Source: Tetracentron sinense | Taxonomy: Eukaryota; Streptophyta; Magnoliopsida; Trochodendrales; Trochodendraceae | Length of the DNA: 64,000 nt | Assembly: GCA_015143295.1 (NCBI GenBank) | Contig: CM026565.1 | Span: 26,172,052-26,236,051 of the forward strand | Direction of reading: 5' to 3' | Made by a program: the position numbers and the translations under genes | Shown here: piece after piece, positions 10,038 through 20,940 of the stretch | Position numbering within the stretch: position 1 is the stretch's first letter | Layout of the letters: the number at the start of each line of letters is the position of its first letter | Notes under the pieces: model-generated | The model's database searches: none | Told to the model about the DNA's origin: nothing | What the model saw: the letters and a program-made list of their open reading frames with translations, nothing else

Positions 10038-12394
10038 TGTAAGCATGAGATTTTTCCTACCCCAATTTCACAATTATATGGTTTAGTTTGACTTGAGAGT
10101 CGCCACCTATTCATTCTTAGGGATAGGTCTCGGATAGTTGTTTGTATTGAATAAGGCAAATGGTCTATAAAGAGTTAGGGTAAATGGTTCAATTAAGTCC
10201 CGAGGAAGGTGTTAGGCACCCCAGGACCCCTGTTTTTTAACGGTTACCAATTTTCTAAGCTTAAGCCAATTATAATCTCAAAGTTTAATTAAAATATTCA
10301 AGTGTTTAAAAGAATGTTCATCCAAGAAATATAGAAAGCTAAATGACTAGGGTCGAACCCGAGTTGAGTTGCCTACGTATTCATGAGGTGAGATCAGACT
10401 GAGCGTAGTTCTGGCACATGAGCCCGTGCCAAGGCTAGGGGTGGGTGTGTGTGTGTGTGCATTGGGTGGTCAAGGGTCTAGCCCGGAGGACTAGGGTTTA
10501 GCTAACTGGGAGGTTAAGTGCTCAGGGGTTGAGTTTAACCGCAGTTAGAAGGGTTTTAACCATGGTTAGGATCTAACCAGAGTTAAGAAAGTCTACGAGG
10601 CCTTTTTTTTTAGGTTTTTATATTTTTTGTAATTTTATGGGATTTAGGGATATATACAAGCTAACTATGGTTAACTGACCAAGGTTGAGTTAACCATGGT
10701 TAAGGACCAACTATGCTCAAGAGGATGCTAGTAGATTAATGTTTTTGGTCTCTTGACTTTTATACTTTTTTTGGTTTTTTTTATGGTTTTATGTGTGTTT
10801 CGCAAAAGTGAAAACTTAACTAGGGTTAAAAATTAATCAGGGTTGAACCAACCCCGGTTAGAGGCATGTTCAAGAGTCAAGATGGGCCTGGTGGGTGTGG
10901 TGGGGCCTAAGTGGGCTTTATGGATCTTGATTTTGACCCTAAGCCTTGGAGCAAAGCCACTGTTTATGTAATACAAAGAATGGCAGTAATTGGATTACCG
11001 CCATTCTCAATCTTGTATGAATTGAGAATGTCGCTGATCCAAGTGTCGCCATTCCTGTATCACAGGAACAGCAACTTTGCTTAGCATGGGGGAGATCAGG
11101 GGTGATGCCACGTGGGCTAGTGGGCCCAGGGGAGAGTATGGGTATGTTGCCACGTGTCCTGGGCCTATAATGGGCTCTGGGCTTGGTCCATGGTTTGGCC
11201 CACAAGGACTAAAGTCACTGGTTTATAAAAATCACATAATGTCGGTGAAGAGTTCACCAACATTATACGCAGTTCAAATTTTAAGCTATTTTAACCCTAC
11301 TTAAGCTAACCCCAGGAGCTTGGAAAGCTCAGGAGTGATGGAGGGGATTCTTAGGAAGCCAAAATGGGCCTTGGAATAGACTAGGGTCTCACCATGTATG
11401 TGCAATAGCCCCTGCAAGAAAAAGTCTCAAAGTGGCAGTAGTTATTTTACCGTCACTACTGAAATTCTACAGAACTTGAAAAATCCAACCATGGTTTGTT
11501 CCCCGGTGCAACCAGGGGGTTCCTCATGAACTGAGGACCCCCAGAATCTTAATGGAGATGGGGAGTGGGTCTGTGTACTTGTGTGGAGGTGTGTGGGGAT
11601 TCATGGGGTTTGAACTGCATATGGAGGAGGCAGGGAACCCATCCCTACTACAACTACAGAGCTAAACCCCTTGGAAATGGACCAGGGGTTTATAGGGGGC
11701 TCAAGAACAAAAAAAAAAAGGGGGTAGGGTGAGTCCCTACCCTACTGGTCTGCTTGACAGAGGGCGGAGGTGGCTGCTCCGCGGTGGTGCTGCAACAAGT
11801 GGGGGGCTGGCCTTCGAGTGTTTTTGATGTTTCAGGGGTCTAAGGCTGTTAAAGGCCCCGAAATCTCTCAGGGGTTCCCTATAGGGGTTGTTCTCCTCTT
11901 CTTTTGATAGTGGGGTAAGTTGGGTTTTATAGGCTGAGGGTTTGGGGACTCAAGGGGATTTAGGACGGGTGTTGGTGAGGCTGCAGATGCATGGAGGGAG
12001 GTTCTGGAGTGAGCTTAGATGCGTGGGAGAAGGCCTGGAGGGTTGGTGGTGCAGGGGGTGGCTGGCGCTGCAGGTACTGCAAACACGCAACAGTGATAGT
12101 GCCGGTAATCAAATTACCGCCATTATCAATGGCAAAGGGAACTGGATGTCGGTAATATGATTACCAACATATTGAAATTTAAATTTTTATGAGGCCAGGC
12201 CCTCGTGCTAGGTTTGGTTTGGATCTTGGGCCCAGGTTTGGTTTGCTGCTAGGTTTTAGGCCCTAACAGCTTGTGTCCACCTCGGGATTGGACTAGGGTT
12301 AGGCTAGGGCTACCTAAGGTTTAGGTGAGGTTGGCATCGGGTTAGGACTGAACTAACCATGGTTAAAGGGTGGTGTAAAAATGGGGTGCTAACA
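10038..12394 (-). mobile_element. 5' LTR of the Tat/Ogre-like element (family B copy 1), 2357 bp
   Basis: On the minus strand it begins TGTTAGCACCCC (12394) and ends CATGCTTACA (10038). These near-inverted 8-10 bp termini are shared by all three family B LTRs. It holds many TTAACCATGGTTAA-like palindromes and six short GGCGGTAAT/ATTACCGCC hairpins. The block around 10085-10140 (AGTCGCCACCTATTCATTCT) is conserved in the other copies. The boundary at 12394 abuts the CCR duplication unit. Confidence 0.85.
10978..12170. repeat. Six GGCGGTAAT-type hairpins in LTR B1
   Basis: Hairpins lie at 10978-11009 (GAATGGCAGTAAT/ATTACCGCCATTC), 11026-11055 (weak), 11237-11267 (ATAATGTCGGTGA/TCACCAACATTAT), 11431-11457, 12095-12127 (GATAGTGCCGGTAAT/ATTACCGCCATTATC) and 12144-12170 (GATGTCGGTAAT/ATTACCAACAT). 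Loops are 3-8 nt. Arm sequences differ between hairpins but remain mostly complementary. Confidence 0.75.
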
Positions 12395-13385
12395 ATATCC
12401 ATACTACTTTTTAAGAACTCACAAATCCAAGGGGGCGGCTAGGTCTTCCTAAGTTATTGATTTCATCAAATTAATTAAAATGAAATTGTATTTTCATGGT
12501 CTCAATTAATTTGTTATGGGACTAAATTAATTTGATTAATTTTGAATTAATTAATTTTGGAAATTCTAAAAGAGGTTGATGCTCCATCATCCGTCGAGTA
12601 GTGTAAACTCATAGAGATTGATCAGTTAAATTCGAGTTGAGTTGTATCTCAGAGATGAGACTATTTTTCATTTTACACTAGAGGCTTTTACTATCTTCAA
12701 GAAAGACTCTCTTTTGAGCGTCTCTCAACTTCATGATTCGGTTATGTATACAGGTTTATATATTATTCGCTATTAAATTATTTATTTGTCTAACTTGTGC
12801 AGAAGGATTTAGTAAGTAAATCCGTCAAACAATTCTGGCTGAATCGAATCGAACAAGGTTTAACTTAAGCACAGCATGTTTAAACATTAAACCTTAAATA
12901 AAGCTTTGCTTGGTTATACGAACTTGAAATGGCAACTTGACTCGAATTGAGCTCACAAGCTTAGTTTTGCTTGAATGTAACCCTAGTAATAAGGCTACAA
13001 AGTCTATCAGTCAAACCGACCTCTGATTTGTTTTAACAAGACATCATTTATTCAACGTTAGTAAGACACGTTATTAAATCGGGGGCATATCAACTGCGTC
13101 ACCCTGAAGTGATTGAAAACCAAGTCTACCCCATGGGGGTATATATTCCTGCATACCATGACATTGAACATAATGGACAATCTGTTTCAGATCTAAATAA
13201 TGTATTCCTTTGCAATGATCCACTAGGTTGTAATTGGTACAAATAATCAAACAACTTTGTATTATTTCTTACAATTGGTATTATCATCATCATCATCCTC
13301 ATGGACCATGTACGTAAAATGACGGTGAGATAATAGTAGTAACTTAGAATTTTCTTAAGAATGAACGGAAAGAGAATCATCAGAT
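12395..13385. other. 3' flank of CCR-like gene 1 (start of duplication unit 1)
   Basis: AT-rich, non-coding sequence aligns with 35606-35910 plus 38129-38822 downstream of CCR-like gene 2. The part from about 13015 also aligns with 34505-34650 beside the CCR relic. It includes the 3' untranslated region of gene 1; the minus-strand run AAATAATAC near 13255 could serve as a poly(A) signal. No gene is seen. Confidence 0.7.
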
Positions 13386-15575
13386 CTAATTAGAAGGGAG
13401 AGGGAGGTGACCCTTCTCCTGAAGGCTCTTGACCGTCTCATAGAGGCACTGCTTCACCGGTGTCAACTCAAGACCCAGGTTCTTGACCTTCTGGTTCGAA
13501 AACTTGTATGGTTTCACCCTTGGCTTCACCTCATCCTTGCACCTACATCCACCCCAAAAACAAAAGACAAAAACTAAGAAATGACGACGTTATATCATAA
13601 AATGAAAAACTGAATGAGTGGGACCAACAAGGCTTTTCCTTTGGGGGGGGGGGGTGATGGGCTCAACAGAGTTGCCACCAATTATGACAGTCAATGCTAG
13701 CATTTTGACCAATAAGGCAGCAAGTGTTGTTTTATTGATTCTTTTGTGCAACACATTAAAGCAACTATTACCTATTAGAGAAAACAATAATATTACTTTA
13801 ACAATAATTAATAAAAATAACACCAACATTTTTTATATGCTGACTTTGTTGACATGGTGGGATCTTGGTAAGTGGGAAGATGGATTAGTCGCACTAGGCG
13901 AGGACACTCCCGTCTCCATGTCCTCTTGAATCAAAGTCGATTACGAGTCAAAATGGAATAATGATTTTAATTGGAGTAGCAGTCGAAGTAGGACTACTAA
14001 AGAAGTTGTTGGAAAAAAAATTGTAGACGAAAGATATGGTTGGTAAGGGAATTAGGAATATTGAAAGGAACTACTTATCTTTGACCAGCATGATAATGAT
14101 AGACTTACTTGGTGGGGATTGGGTACTCCGGGAAGAACTTGGCAAGAATTTCGACTACATCGCCGCGATGAAGCACCCTCTCGGAGCAGAGGTACCTGCC
14201 GGAAGCCGACGGTGTCTCGTAGACAAGTAGATGAGCCAGTGCAACATCCTTCACGTGGACATATGCCTGGATCGAGTTCGCGTATGTCTTAGTTGACCCT
14301 GTTAGGTACTTCTGTATGTGAACAATGCTAGCATTAACAGTAGGTTGAAGCAATGGCCCCAACACCAACACCGGGTTCACCACCACCAGATCCACCCCTC
14401 TCTCTCTTGCCACCTCCCACGCCGCCTTCTCCGCCACTGTCTTCGCGTAACAATACCAATTCTGCCCATATCACCATTATCAGAACACCAACAATTTCTA
14501 TTCTCTTTAACAATGGAAAGAGGCAGAATGATCAATCATATATACCTTGGTGTTCTTGCAGAACTCGAGGTCGCTCCAGTATGACTCGTCAACGATCACG
14601 TCGGGGCTCCTATTAGGGTCCATGTATATGGCTCCGACAGTCGAAGTAAAGACTACGCGCCGAACTCCGGCTTCCGCGGCTGCGTTTATTATGTATTTGG
14701 TTCCGTTGATGGCTGGCTCTACCATTTGTTCCTTGGATTCAAACACCAACACCAATCTCATCATCAATTCAATGGACAACTAAAAAAATCTCAAAAAGTA
14801 GAATACTCATATTAGAAACAAAGTTCCTCAGATTTTTTCTAAGAGTTTGATTTCATTGAATAATTAATTCACAAAGTATTCGCAACCTTTGGAAAAAAAT
14901 CATCATGAATTTCGCGAATTAAACACCAATTACTCATGACATTTTAAAAAACTAAAATGAAAAAATATCTAAATGAAATATATTCGTTATAATTAGTAAT
15001 CTTATTTCTTATTTTTGTTACACTAACACTCTCTCCAATTAAAAAAAATTAAAAGGAGAGTGGGTCTTAAAAGAAATTAGTAATACTAGCATTAACCATT
15101 TTTCTAATTTATTTCCAATTTTTGCCAAAAGTTTACTAGACGCTTAATTCCCCAACTTGGACTTAGTAACAATGCCCAGTAATGAAGATTGGAACTCACT
15201 GGATCATCAGTCACTGGAGAGGCGGTGTGAAAGACTCCGTCACATCCCCAGATTGCCTTTAGAAGGCTCTCGTAATCGAGAAGATCAGCTTTGCAGAGAA
15301 CTAATCTCTCTTTAGCTCCTTCAAGCTCCTTCAAATGAGAATTTTTGGCATCATCTGTAGTATAAGTAGATTAAAAAAATACTCGTAAGAACGGAAATTA
15401 TCAGAAATAGATATAAGAAACGAAGAAAAGATGGAAACTGACCTGGGTTTCTAACCGTTCCTCTAACGGTATAACCTTTCTGTAAGAGAAGCTTAACAAG
15501 CCAGGAGGCAATGAAACCTCCGGCACCCGTAACGCACACGGTTTTGCCGGAAACTGAAGAGCTGTCGATCGTCAT
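13386..15575 (-). CDS. CCR: Cinnamoyl-CoA reductase-like protein, copy 1 (five exons, 327 aa)
   Basis: Exons: 15443-15575, 15200-15354, 14546-14731, 14109-14461, 13386-13542 (984 nt including the stop, all introns GT-AG). CCR is an NADPH-dependent extended short-chain dehydrogenase that reduces feruloyl-, coumaroyl- and caffeoyl-CoA to aldehydes, the first committed step of monolignol synthesis (cytosolic). Visible features are the nucleotide-binding glycine motif [11 protein letters not shown] (residues 15-25), Arg38 in VRGTVRN (NADP phosphate contact), Ser126 in VFTSTVGA and catalytic Tyr161/Lys165 in NWYCYAK. The CCR signature is normally NWYCYGK, so Gly164 is replaced by Ala. GPPLQP is also changed to GPLLQP. 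The C-terminus stops at GHLPLPSN, about 15 residues short of Arabidopsis CCR1. The start is the only upstream ATG in frame with the glycine motif, 103-111 bp after a TATA box. Residue 147 is Tyr, where gene 2 and typical CCRs have Cys. Genuine CCR and a CCR-like reductase of different specificity cannot be separated from sequence alone. Confidence 0.93.
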
Positions 15576-16014
15576 CCTTATGTTTTCCGGCGAAGCTTTG
15601 ATAAAACTCTACTCTCTTCTTCTCGATAGTGATTAGGGAAATGCAAACACGTGCATTACAATCGATAGTATAAAGCGTATTTATAGGCGAGAATGGAAAC
15701 CATACTCGGCTAACTATGGTTAAAGTTTACATTTATTAGTTTCGGTGGAGGATGGTTCCAGGATCTTTGCTTGATTGACTCGTTCACTGCATCCATATGA
15801 GACCAAAGTTTAGCATTGTGAGCAGCCAGGAAGGGTGGCAATATTACCCACGTGAGATTTAGGATTAGGGTTGAGATTTTGGGGCCGGGTTACTTTTTCT
15901 CAACTCGTTTATAATTTGGCAGGATTCGGGTAGAATTTCTGTCATAATAAGTCAATTTAGTAATAATATACTTGGAAATTTCATGAATTGGACAATATTA
16001 ATCGCTAAGACTTA
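15576..16014 (-). promoter_or_regulatory. Promoter and 5' UTR of CCR-like gene 1
   Basis: A minus-strand TATA box CTATAAATA lies at 15678-15686, with the coding start at 15575. A CACGTG G-box is at 15648-15653, near the expected transcription start. Gene 2 has CATGTG there. Further upstream (15830-15960) is a dispersed repeat containing GGGTGGCAATA(TT)ACCCAC that also occurs at 18370, 41230 and 49380. Confidence 0.6.
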
Positions 16015-16292
16015 TCTTAATTATTATAATACAAGAGGGAGGCCTTGCCTAATTTTTCTGAAATTCTCAAAACAACCCTTATATAAAATTGATTCAATGT
16101 TTTACTTTAATGTGTTAATGTTTTATTGTAATTCCCAAACTACCCATTATCTATTTAAAGAATAAAATCATAGCCAATTGCAATTGAACTCGGGGAGAGT
16201 TCAATCGCACCTGCGGGTTAACATGTGTCCCTTTTAACTCCTATTAATTGTGGTTAACTCCTTCCCCTCGCTCTCACGTGCCACCCATTAGT
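16015..16292. mobile_element. Helitron-like non-autonomous element in unit 1
   Basis: It starts TCTTAATTATTATAATACAAG and ends ..CTCACGTGCCACCCATTAGT. It sits between A and A/T, and the end resembles the CTAGT terminus with a preceding CACGTG stem. Within it is half of the MULE-like MITE described at 62908 (CAATTG..GAACTCGGGGAGAGTTC). Confidence 0.5.
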
Positions 16293-16440
16293 ATCTTTTA
16301 AACAAGAAGGATTTAATGCAAGGTTTATGTGAATCCCTTCACAAAATCTTATTTTGCCTTTGGAACCCTTGGGGAAATGGTAGAGCCCCTGGTAGAAAAG
16401 AGTGGCTAACAAAATTCTTTAGAGCATTTGACCGCCAGCC

Positions 16441-17265
16441 TATAGAAATTCTGATTTATTAAGAATAACTTAATTGTTACAATGACTCCTCATTGAGGAT
16501 TATATAGTGATCATGTAAGTCTCAATATAGAAACATAACCACATCATAATTAAATCAAATCATAATCAAATATAATATTTGATACTACTTTATTTCAAAT
16601 TCAAATCTACCTCACCTTATTACATCACTCTGTATTTTTTAAATTTATCTATAATACTCTCCTGCAATTGCATGATCCTTTGAAAAAGATCTTGTAACTG
16701 TTACAAACAAAAAATTAGCCCACAAACATTGAGTTTTGTTGAAAATTCATCGAAAAATTCAATTGTACATATTGGTGGTCACCGTCAGTCTGTAAAAATT
16801 CATCACTGTCGCATCTCGCTCATCTTAGAGTCTGTCAGAGCCAATGATCCAGTAGAGCAAACTGTCATGATCTCTCCAAATAATACATAAAGAGAAGTCG
16901 GATAGTCGTGTCCAGGAAAAGAAAAAAAAAGAACTCGGAGGTATTAATGATAGAGAGATTTCAACTAGAGTTAGTGATTACTACAACTTTAGGGGGGAAA
17001 AAAAGGTTAACCAGATGGGCAGCATTGCCGCCCGCTAGAAAAACAAGATTAAAAGAAAAAAAAAATCAAAATAAGATATGATCTACCTGCTCTGATACCA
17101 TATAGAAATTCTGATTTATTGATAATAACTTGAGTGATTACAATGACTCCTCATTGAGGATTATATAGAGATCATGAGTCTCAACATTGAAACATAATCA
17201 CATCATAATCAAATAAAATCCTAATCAAATCTAATATTTGATACTATTCTATTTCAAATTCATGA
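16441..17265 (-). mobile_element. TRIM-like miniature LTR element in unit 1
   Basis: Two direct repeats begin TATAGAAATTCTGATTTATT at 16441 and 17101. Each is followed by AATGACTCCTCATTGAGGAT and a TAATATTTGATACTA stretch. Between them is about 430 bp of non-coding DNA. On the minus strand TGGTATCAGAGC (17089-17100) follows the right-hand repeat immediately, which is the initiator-Met primer-binding site of copia-type elements. The right repeat is truncated at 17265. The same element is in unit 2 (42321-43217), so it predates the duplication. Confidence 0.75.
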
Positions 17266-18088
17266 TTTTCATTTACCTCTTATCTTTCCTAAAATTCCGT
17301 CCTCATTATTTCTCTTTTTAAAGACTATGTTCCTTGGAAACCTTTGCCCTCCTTTGATTGATTGTGCCAGCTCTTCTATTAATCATATTTATTTAACATG
17401 ATTATTATATTTCTACAATAATAAAGATTGAGGTGAAGATGAGATACATATTTCTATAATTTCAGATGAATCTTTTATACTACTATATAACATAGTTAGA
17501 GTGTTTCTATGAATGCCACCATTGAGAGTTAGAGTGTTTCTAAGAATATCACCTTTGTGGTTGGTTGTTATAGCGTCCAAATTCTCAGAGGATGGTGCCA
17601 GGATGTTTAGTCTACTTTGTGTGTGATTGGAGAAGATCGTAAGTCTAGGTGAAAACACTAGACTTATACTCTTATTAAGGCTCAAGATTGTCTCTGGCTA
17701 TGCCAGGAAAAAAAAATTCTGCATTAGATGTTAATTTTAATGAACCATAACTATGTAGTCTATTCCTAATAGATTGACTCCAAAATAGCATGTCCAAATT
17801 ATAAGAAAGCTCATAGAAGTTGGTTTCCTGCTTTAGGGCTAGGTAGGGCTAGTTCTCTTGCCCGCTTGTCGGGCTTAAAGCGGAACTTAGCTTCTCACTA
17901 ACAGAATCGTAAGCATCATTTCATCAAACGAGCTAGACTCGGATCAAGGAGCAAAAGCCGATTTTGGACTAAATCCTTCTTATGTAGGGCAATTCAATCT
18001 TTTAAAATGAAGGAAGCCGAGATAAAGAGATAAGTCCAGCTTCCGTTCCCTAGTAGATCAAAAACTCTATTTCTTTCTTTTGCAGCCC
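17266..18088. other. Non-coding part of duplication unit 1
   Basis: 17266-17560 aligns with the 363-bp repeats at 46787-47380. 17565-18088 aligns with 48417-48956. Markers are GGTTGTTATAGCGTCCAAATT and CTTGCCCGCTTGTCGGGCTT. No coding region was seen. Confidence 0.6.
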
Positions 18089-18209
18089 ACAAATCAGCGG
18101 ACATGTGACAATAAAAGGGGAGAAGTCATTTCATTTTCTCCTCATGGTTTTGACTTCTCCCCACTTGATATCTCTCCCCCTTTTTATCGCCACATGTCCG
18201 TTGATTTGT
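18089..18209. mobile_element. Foldback MITE, about 121 bp (unit 1)
   Basis: Arms ACAAATCAGCGGACATGTG at the left and the complementary CACATGTCCGTTGATTTGT at the right are continued inward by AAAAGGGG and CCCCTTTTT and by GAGAAGTCA and TGACTTCTC. Nearly the whole element forms one hairpin. An orthologous copy is at 48957-49076. Confidence 0.7.
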
Positions 18210-19761
18210 CGATGCCAGAGACAATCCTGGGCCAATTAACAACCCCTGTCTATTAGTGGGGCATACAAGATCTGGCAAGTTGACCACACAAAACCCTCCA
18301 GATGTAGATTCTGACGACAATTCATTAGAAAACTAAATATGTTAATGAAGAAAGAAAATTTTAAAATTGTGAGTAGCAGGTAGGGTGGCAATACCCACAT
18401 GATTTGTGTGATTAACTTTGAAATTTTGAGCCGCGGATTCGAGTTATAATATTTGAGTTGGATTCGGGTAGGGTTTCTGTCATAATAAATAGTCAATTTA
18501 GTTATAATGTTGTATATTTATGGAGTTTTACTATATACAGTAGCTTGGTTGAAGAGGAAACACCTTAAATATGTCTTACGATAAGGGTAATTTACGAATT
18601 GTAATAATAAAATAAGTGAATTTTTGTTGAGCAAATATTTTTATGTATTTTATAATAATCCTATCAATGCATTTTTTGAAAGAGCTCGAGTTATCAAATT
18701 AACTAGTCTCAATGGTAGGACCTCATACTTAATATATACTAACTATTAGTTTTAGATTTAATATTGTTATAATTTTAGATTTAACTAAATAATTTTTTAA
18801 TTAAATGAATTAAGTGGGTGCGTTTGGCTGTTGTGGTCTAGATTTGAACTCTTATTTATGTTAGCAATTTTGGTCCTCCAAAACGAAATTCTTTCAACAA
18901 TATAAATCGGTATTTCACAAAATTTTGGTTTGTGAAAATAATTTTAATTTTTGTGAAATATTTAAGTCTTTAAAATTTGGCCGAAATAAATTTTTCAAAA
19001 ATTTGGCTGAATTAAAATTTAATATATTTATACTAATATCATTATTTTATTTTTAAAATAAATTATAAATTTCAAATTTTTCACAAAATTTTGATAAATT
19101 TGGGATCATTTCGATATATCTCGCTATTTTATTATAATTTTGAAATTCTATAATTTCATCAGAAATTTTGAAATCTCGGCCGAAATTAGTAAACCCGAAA
19201 TAATAACCATTCTAGTTTCGTAAGATGGGAACAAAATCAAAATTTTACCAAAGGTAAACCAGATTTCGAACCATGGACTTGGGGTTCCTTATATAGGTTT
19301 AAATTTGCCATTCCCCCACCTATTTATTAACGGATTGGATTTGGTTGGGTTTACTTAATGGGTGGGTCTGAACCGAACCCAAATGCTTACCCAACCCAAT
19401 CCTTTAAAACGACAAATGAGGGACCCGACCCATCTAAGCAATGTCTTTTCCTTTCAAACTAGACCATGGGATAATCTAAAACAAGAAGTCATTTCATCAA
19501 TTGCCGGACGACAGGAGATGGATTTTTACTTTTTTCGTCATTCTCAATTTTGGCGTTAACAGAGGTTAGATGTATAAAGGGTCACTGAGTTAATGCCTAG
19601 TATTTGAAGCTTGTAAGATTAGATGACGTTAACTGGAGTTACATGACGCACCCCTCCGGATCGTTCAAACACCTCCTAGTGAGGGTATACTGTATACACT
19701 AGCAGTGTGCTAGCCCGTCCGTGTGTGATAGTAGATGACATCATTTTGTTTTTCCATGAGA
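18210..19761. other. AT-rich intergenic DNA of unit 1
   Basis: No gene is seen. It aligns through most of its length with 49290-50784, including the run of AAATTTTG-rich sequence at 18880-19150. It contains the dispersed GGGTGGCAATACCCAC repeat at 18380. Confidence 0.6.
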
Positions 19762-20113
19762 GATCGAATCACAGCCCATCGCGATTGACTTAGGGAGAGT
19801 TCAATAGCTCCCACATTTCAACATGTGTCCCCTTTGACCCCTATTAACCGTGGTTATGATTCTATAACCCTTAGTGCTCAATAGTCTAACTTTCGTATTT
19901 TGAAAAAAATATATATATATTAAAATATTAATCCTAACATTTAAAAATTCTTAACTAGAGTTAAATTATTTTTAAATACTTTTTTCAAACAACAAAGGTT
20001 AGATTATTGAGCACTAAGGATTATGGGATTTAAACCATGGTTAATAGAGATTAAAGGGGACACATGTTGACATGTGGGAGATTGAACTCTGCCTGAATTC
20101 AATCACAATTGGA
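19762..20113. mobile_element. MULE-like MITE with long inverted arms (unit 1)
   Basis: The left arm starts GATCGAATCACAGCCCATCG. The right arm ends with its complement (CAATCACAATTGG). Both arms include GGGAGA(G)TTCAAT, ACATGTGTCCCCTTT and GGTTA blocks in inverted order around an AT-rich centre. It belongs to the family that has a clear 10-bp target duplication at 62898/63220. The orthologous copy is at 50785-51134. Confidence 0.65.
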
Positions 20114-20180
20114 AATATGGAGTATGTTTTGGTTGGTGTGTAAGCTGCAGTAGTCGTGTTGTACCTGACGTACACTCTAA

Positions 20181-20690
20181 GGACGCCTTCACGAAGCTAA
20201 TTCCTTCCCGCCTCCTCTTTTTTGACATATTTAGCCTCTCTCCCTGGTAGGTGTACAGTGAGTCTTGTCTTTAAAAGAACACATATCCGTCCGTTAGTAT
20301 TCGACTAGAAAACAAAGCAGCAGAAAATTAATTTTCTACTCACCCACCAGGGGTTGGTGCAGTTGGCTAGCATCCGGGTTTTCCTCCACTGATTGTGTGT
20401 TCAATTTCGGCGACAAATTCGTTCTGAACTCAAAGGACGCCTTCACGAAGCTAATTCCTTCCCGCCTCCTCATTCTGACATATTTAGTTTTCTCTCCTTG
20501 GTAGGTGCACAAAGAGTCTTTAAAAGAACACAGATCCGTCCGTTAGTATTTGACTAAAAAACAAAGCAGGAAAAAATTAATTTTCTACACTCACCCACCA
20601 GGGGTTGGTGCAGTTGGCTAGCATCCGGGTTTTCCTCCACTAATTGTCTGTTCAATTTTCGGCGACAAATTCGTTCCAAACTCAAAACAG
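20181..20690 (+). repeat. 254-bp direct tandem duplication at the end of unit 1
   Basis: GGACGCCTTCACGAAGCTAA starts at 20181 and 20435. Each copy runs through GGGGTTGGTGCAGTTGGCTA to TTTCGGCGACAAATTCGTT. Unit 2 has only one copy (about 51190-51460), so the tandem copy is specific to unit 1. Confidence 0.85.
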
Positions 20691-20940
20691 TATGTTACCT
20701 GTCTTCATTTCGGCGACGAAATTGAAGGGGCAACCCATTTTGGCAATGAAATTGATCGTGGATACAAATTAAAACCCCCAAATCTGATTTTTTATTCAAA
20801 TCACCCAAGTTAAGTTTTCCCTCCTCTTTCACTATTCCATTGATTATCCATCCAAAACCCTTCCATTTCGATTCAAATCAATCCAAAATCATTCCATAAT
20901 CAATTCCTAACCTAATATTCACTCTTTCACTCGATCAACA

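Noticed and set aside
10380..10470. Possible tRNA-like or SINE-like box sequence (GGTCGAACCC)
   Set aside because: The B-box-like GGTCGAACCC recurs at the same place in all family B LTRs (30607, and reversed near 46337) without an A box at the proper distance or a cloverleaf.
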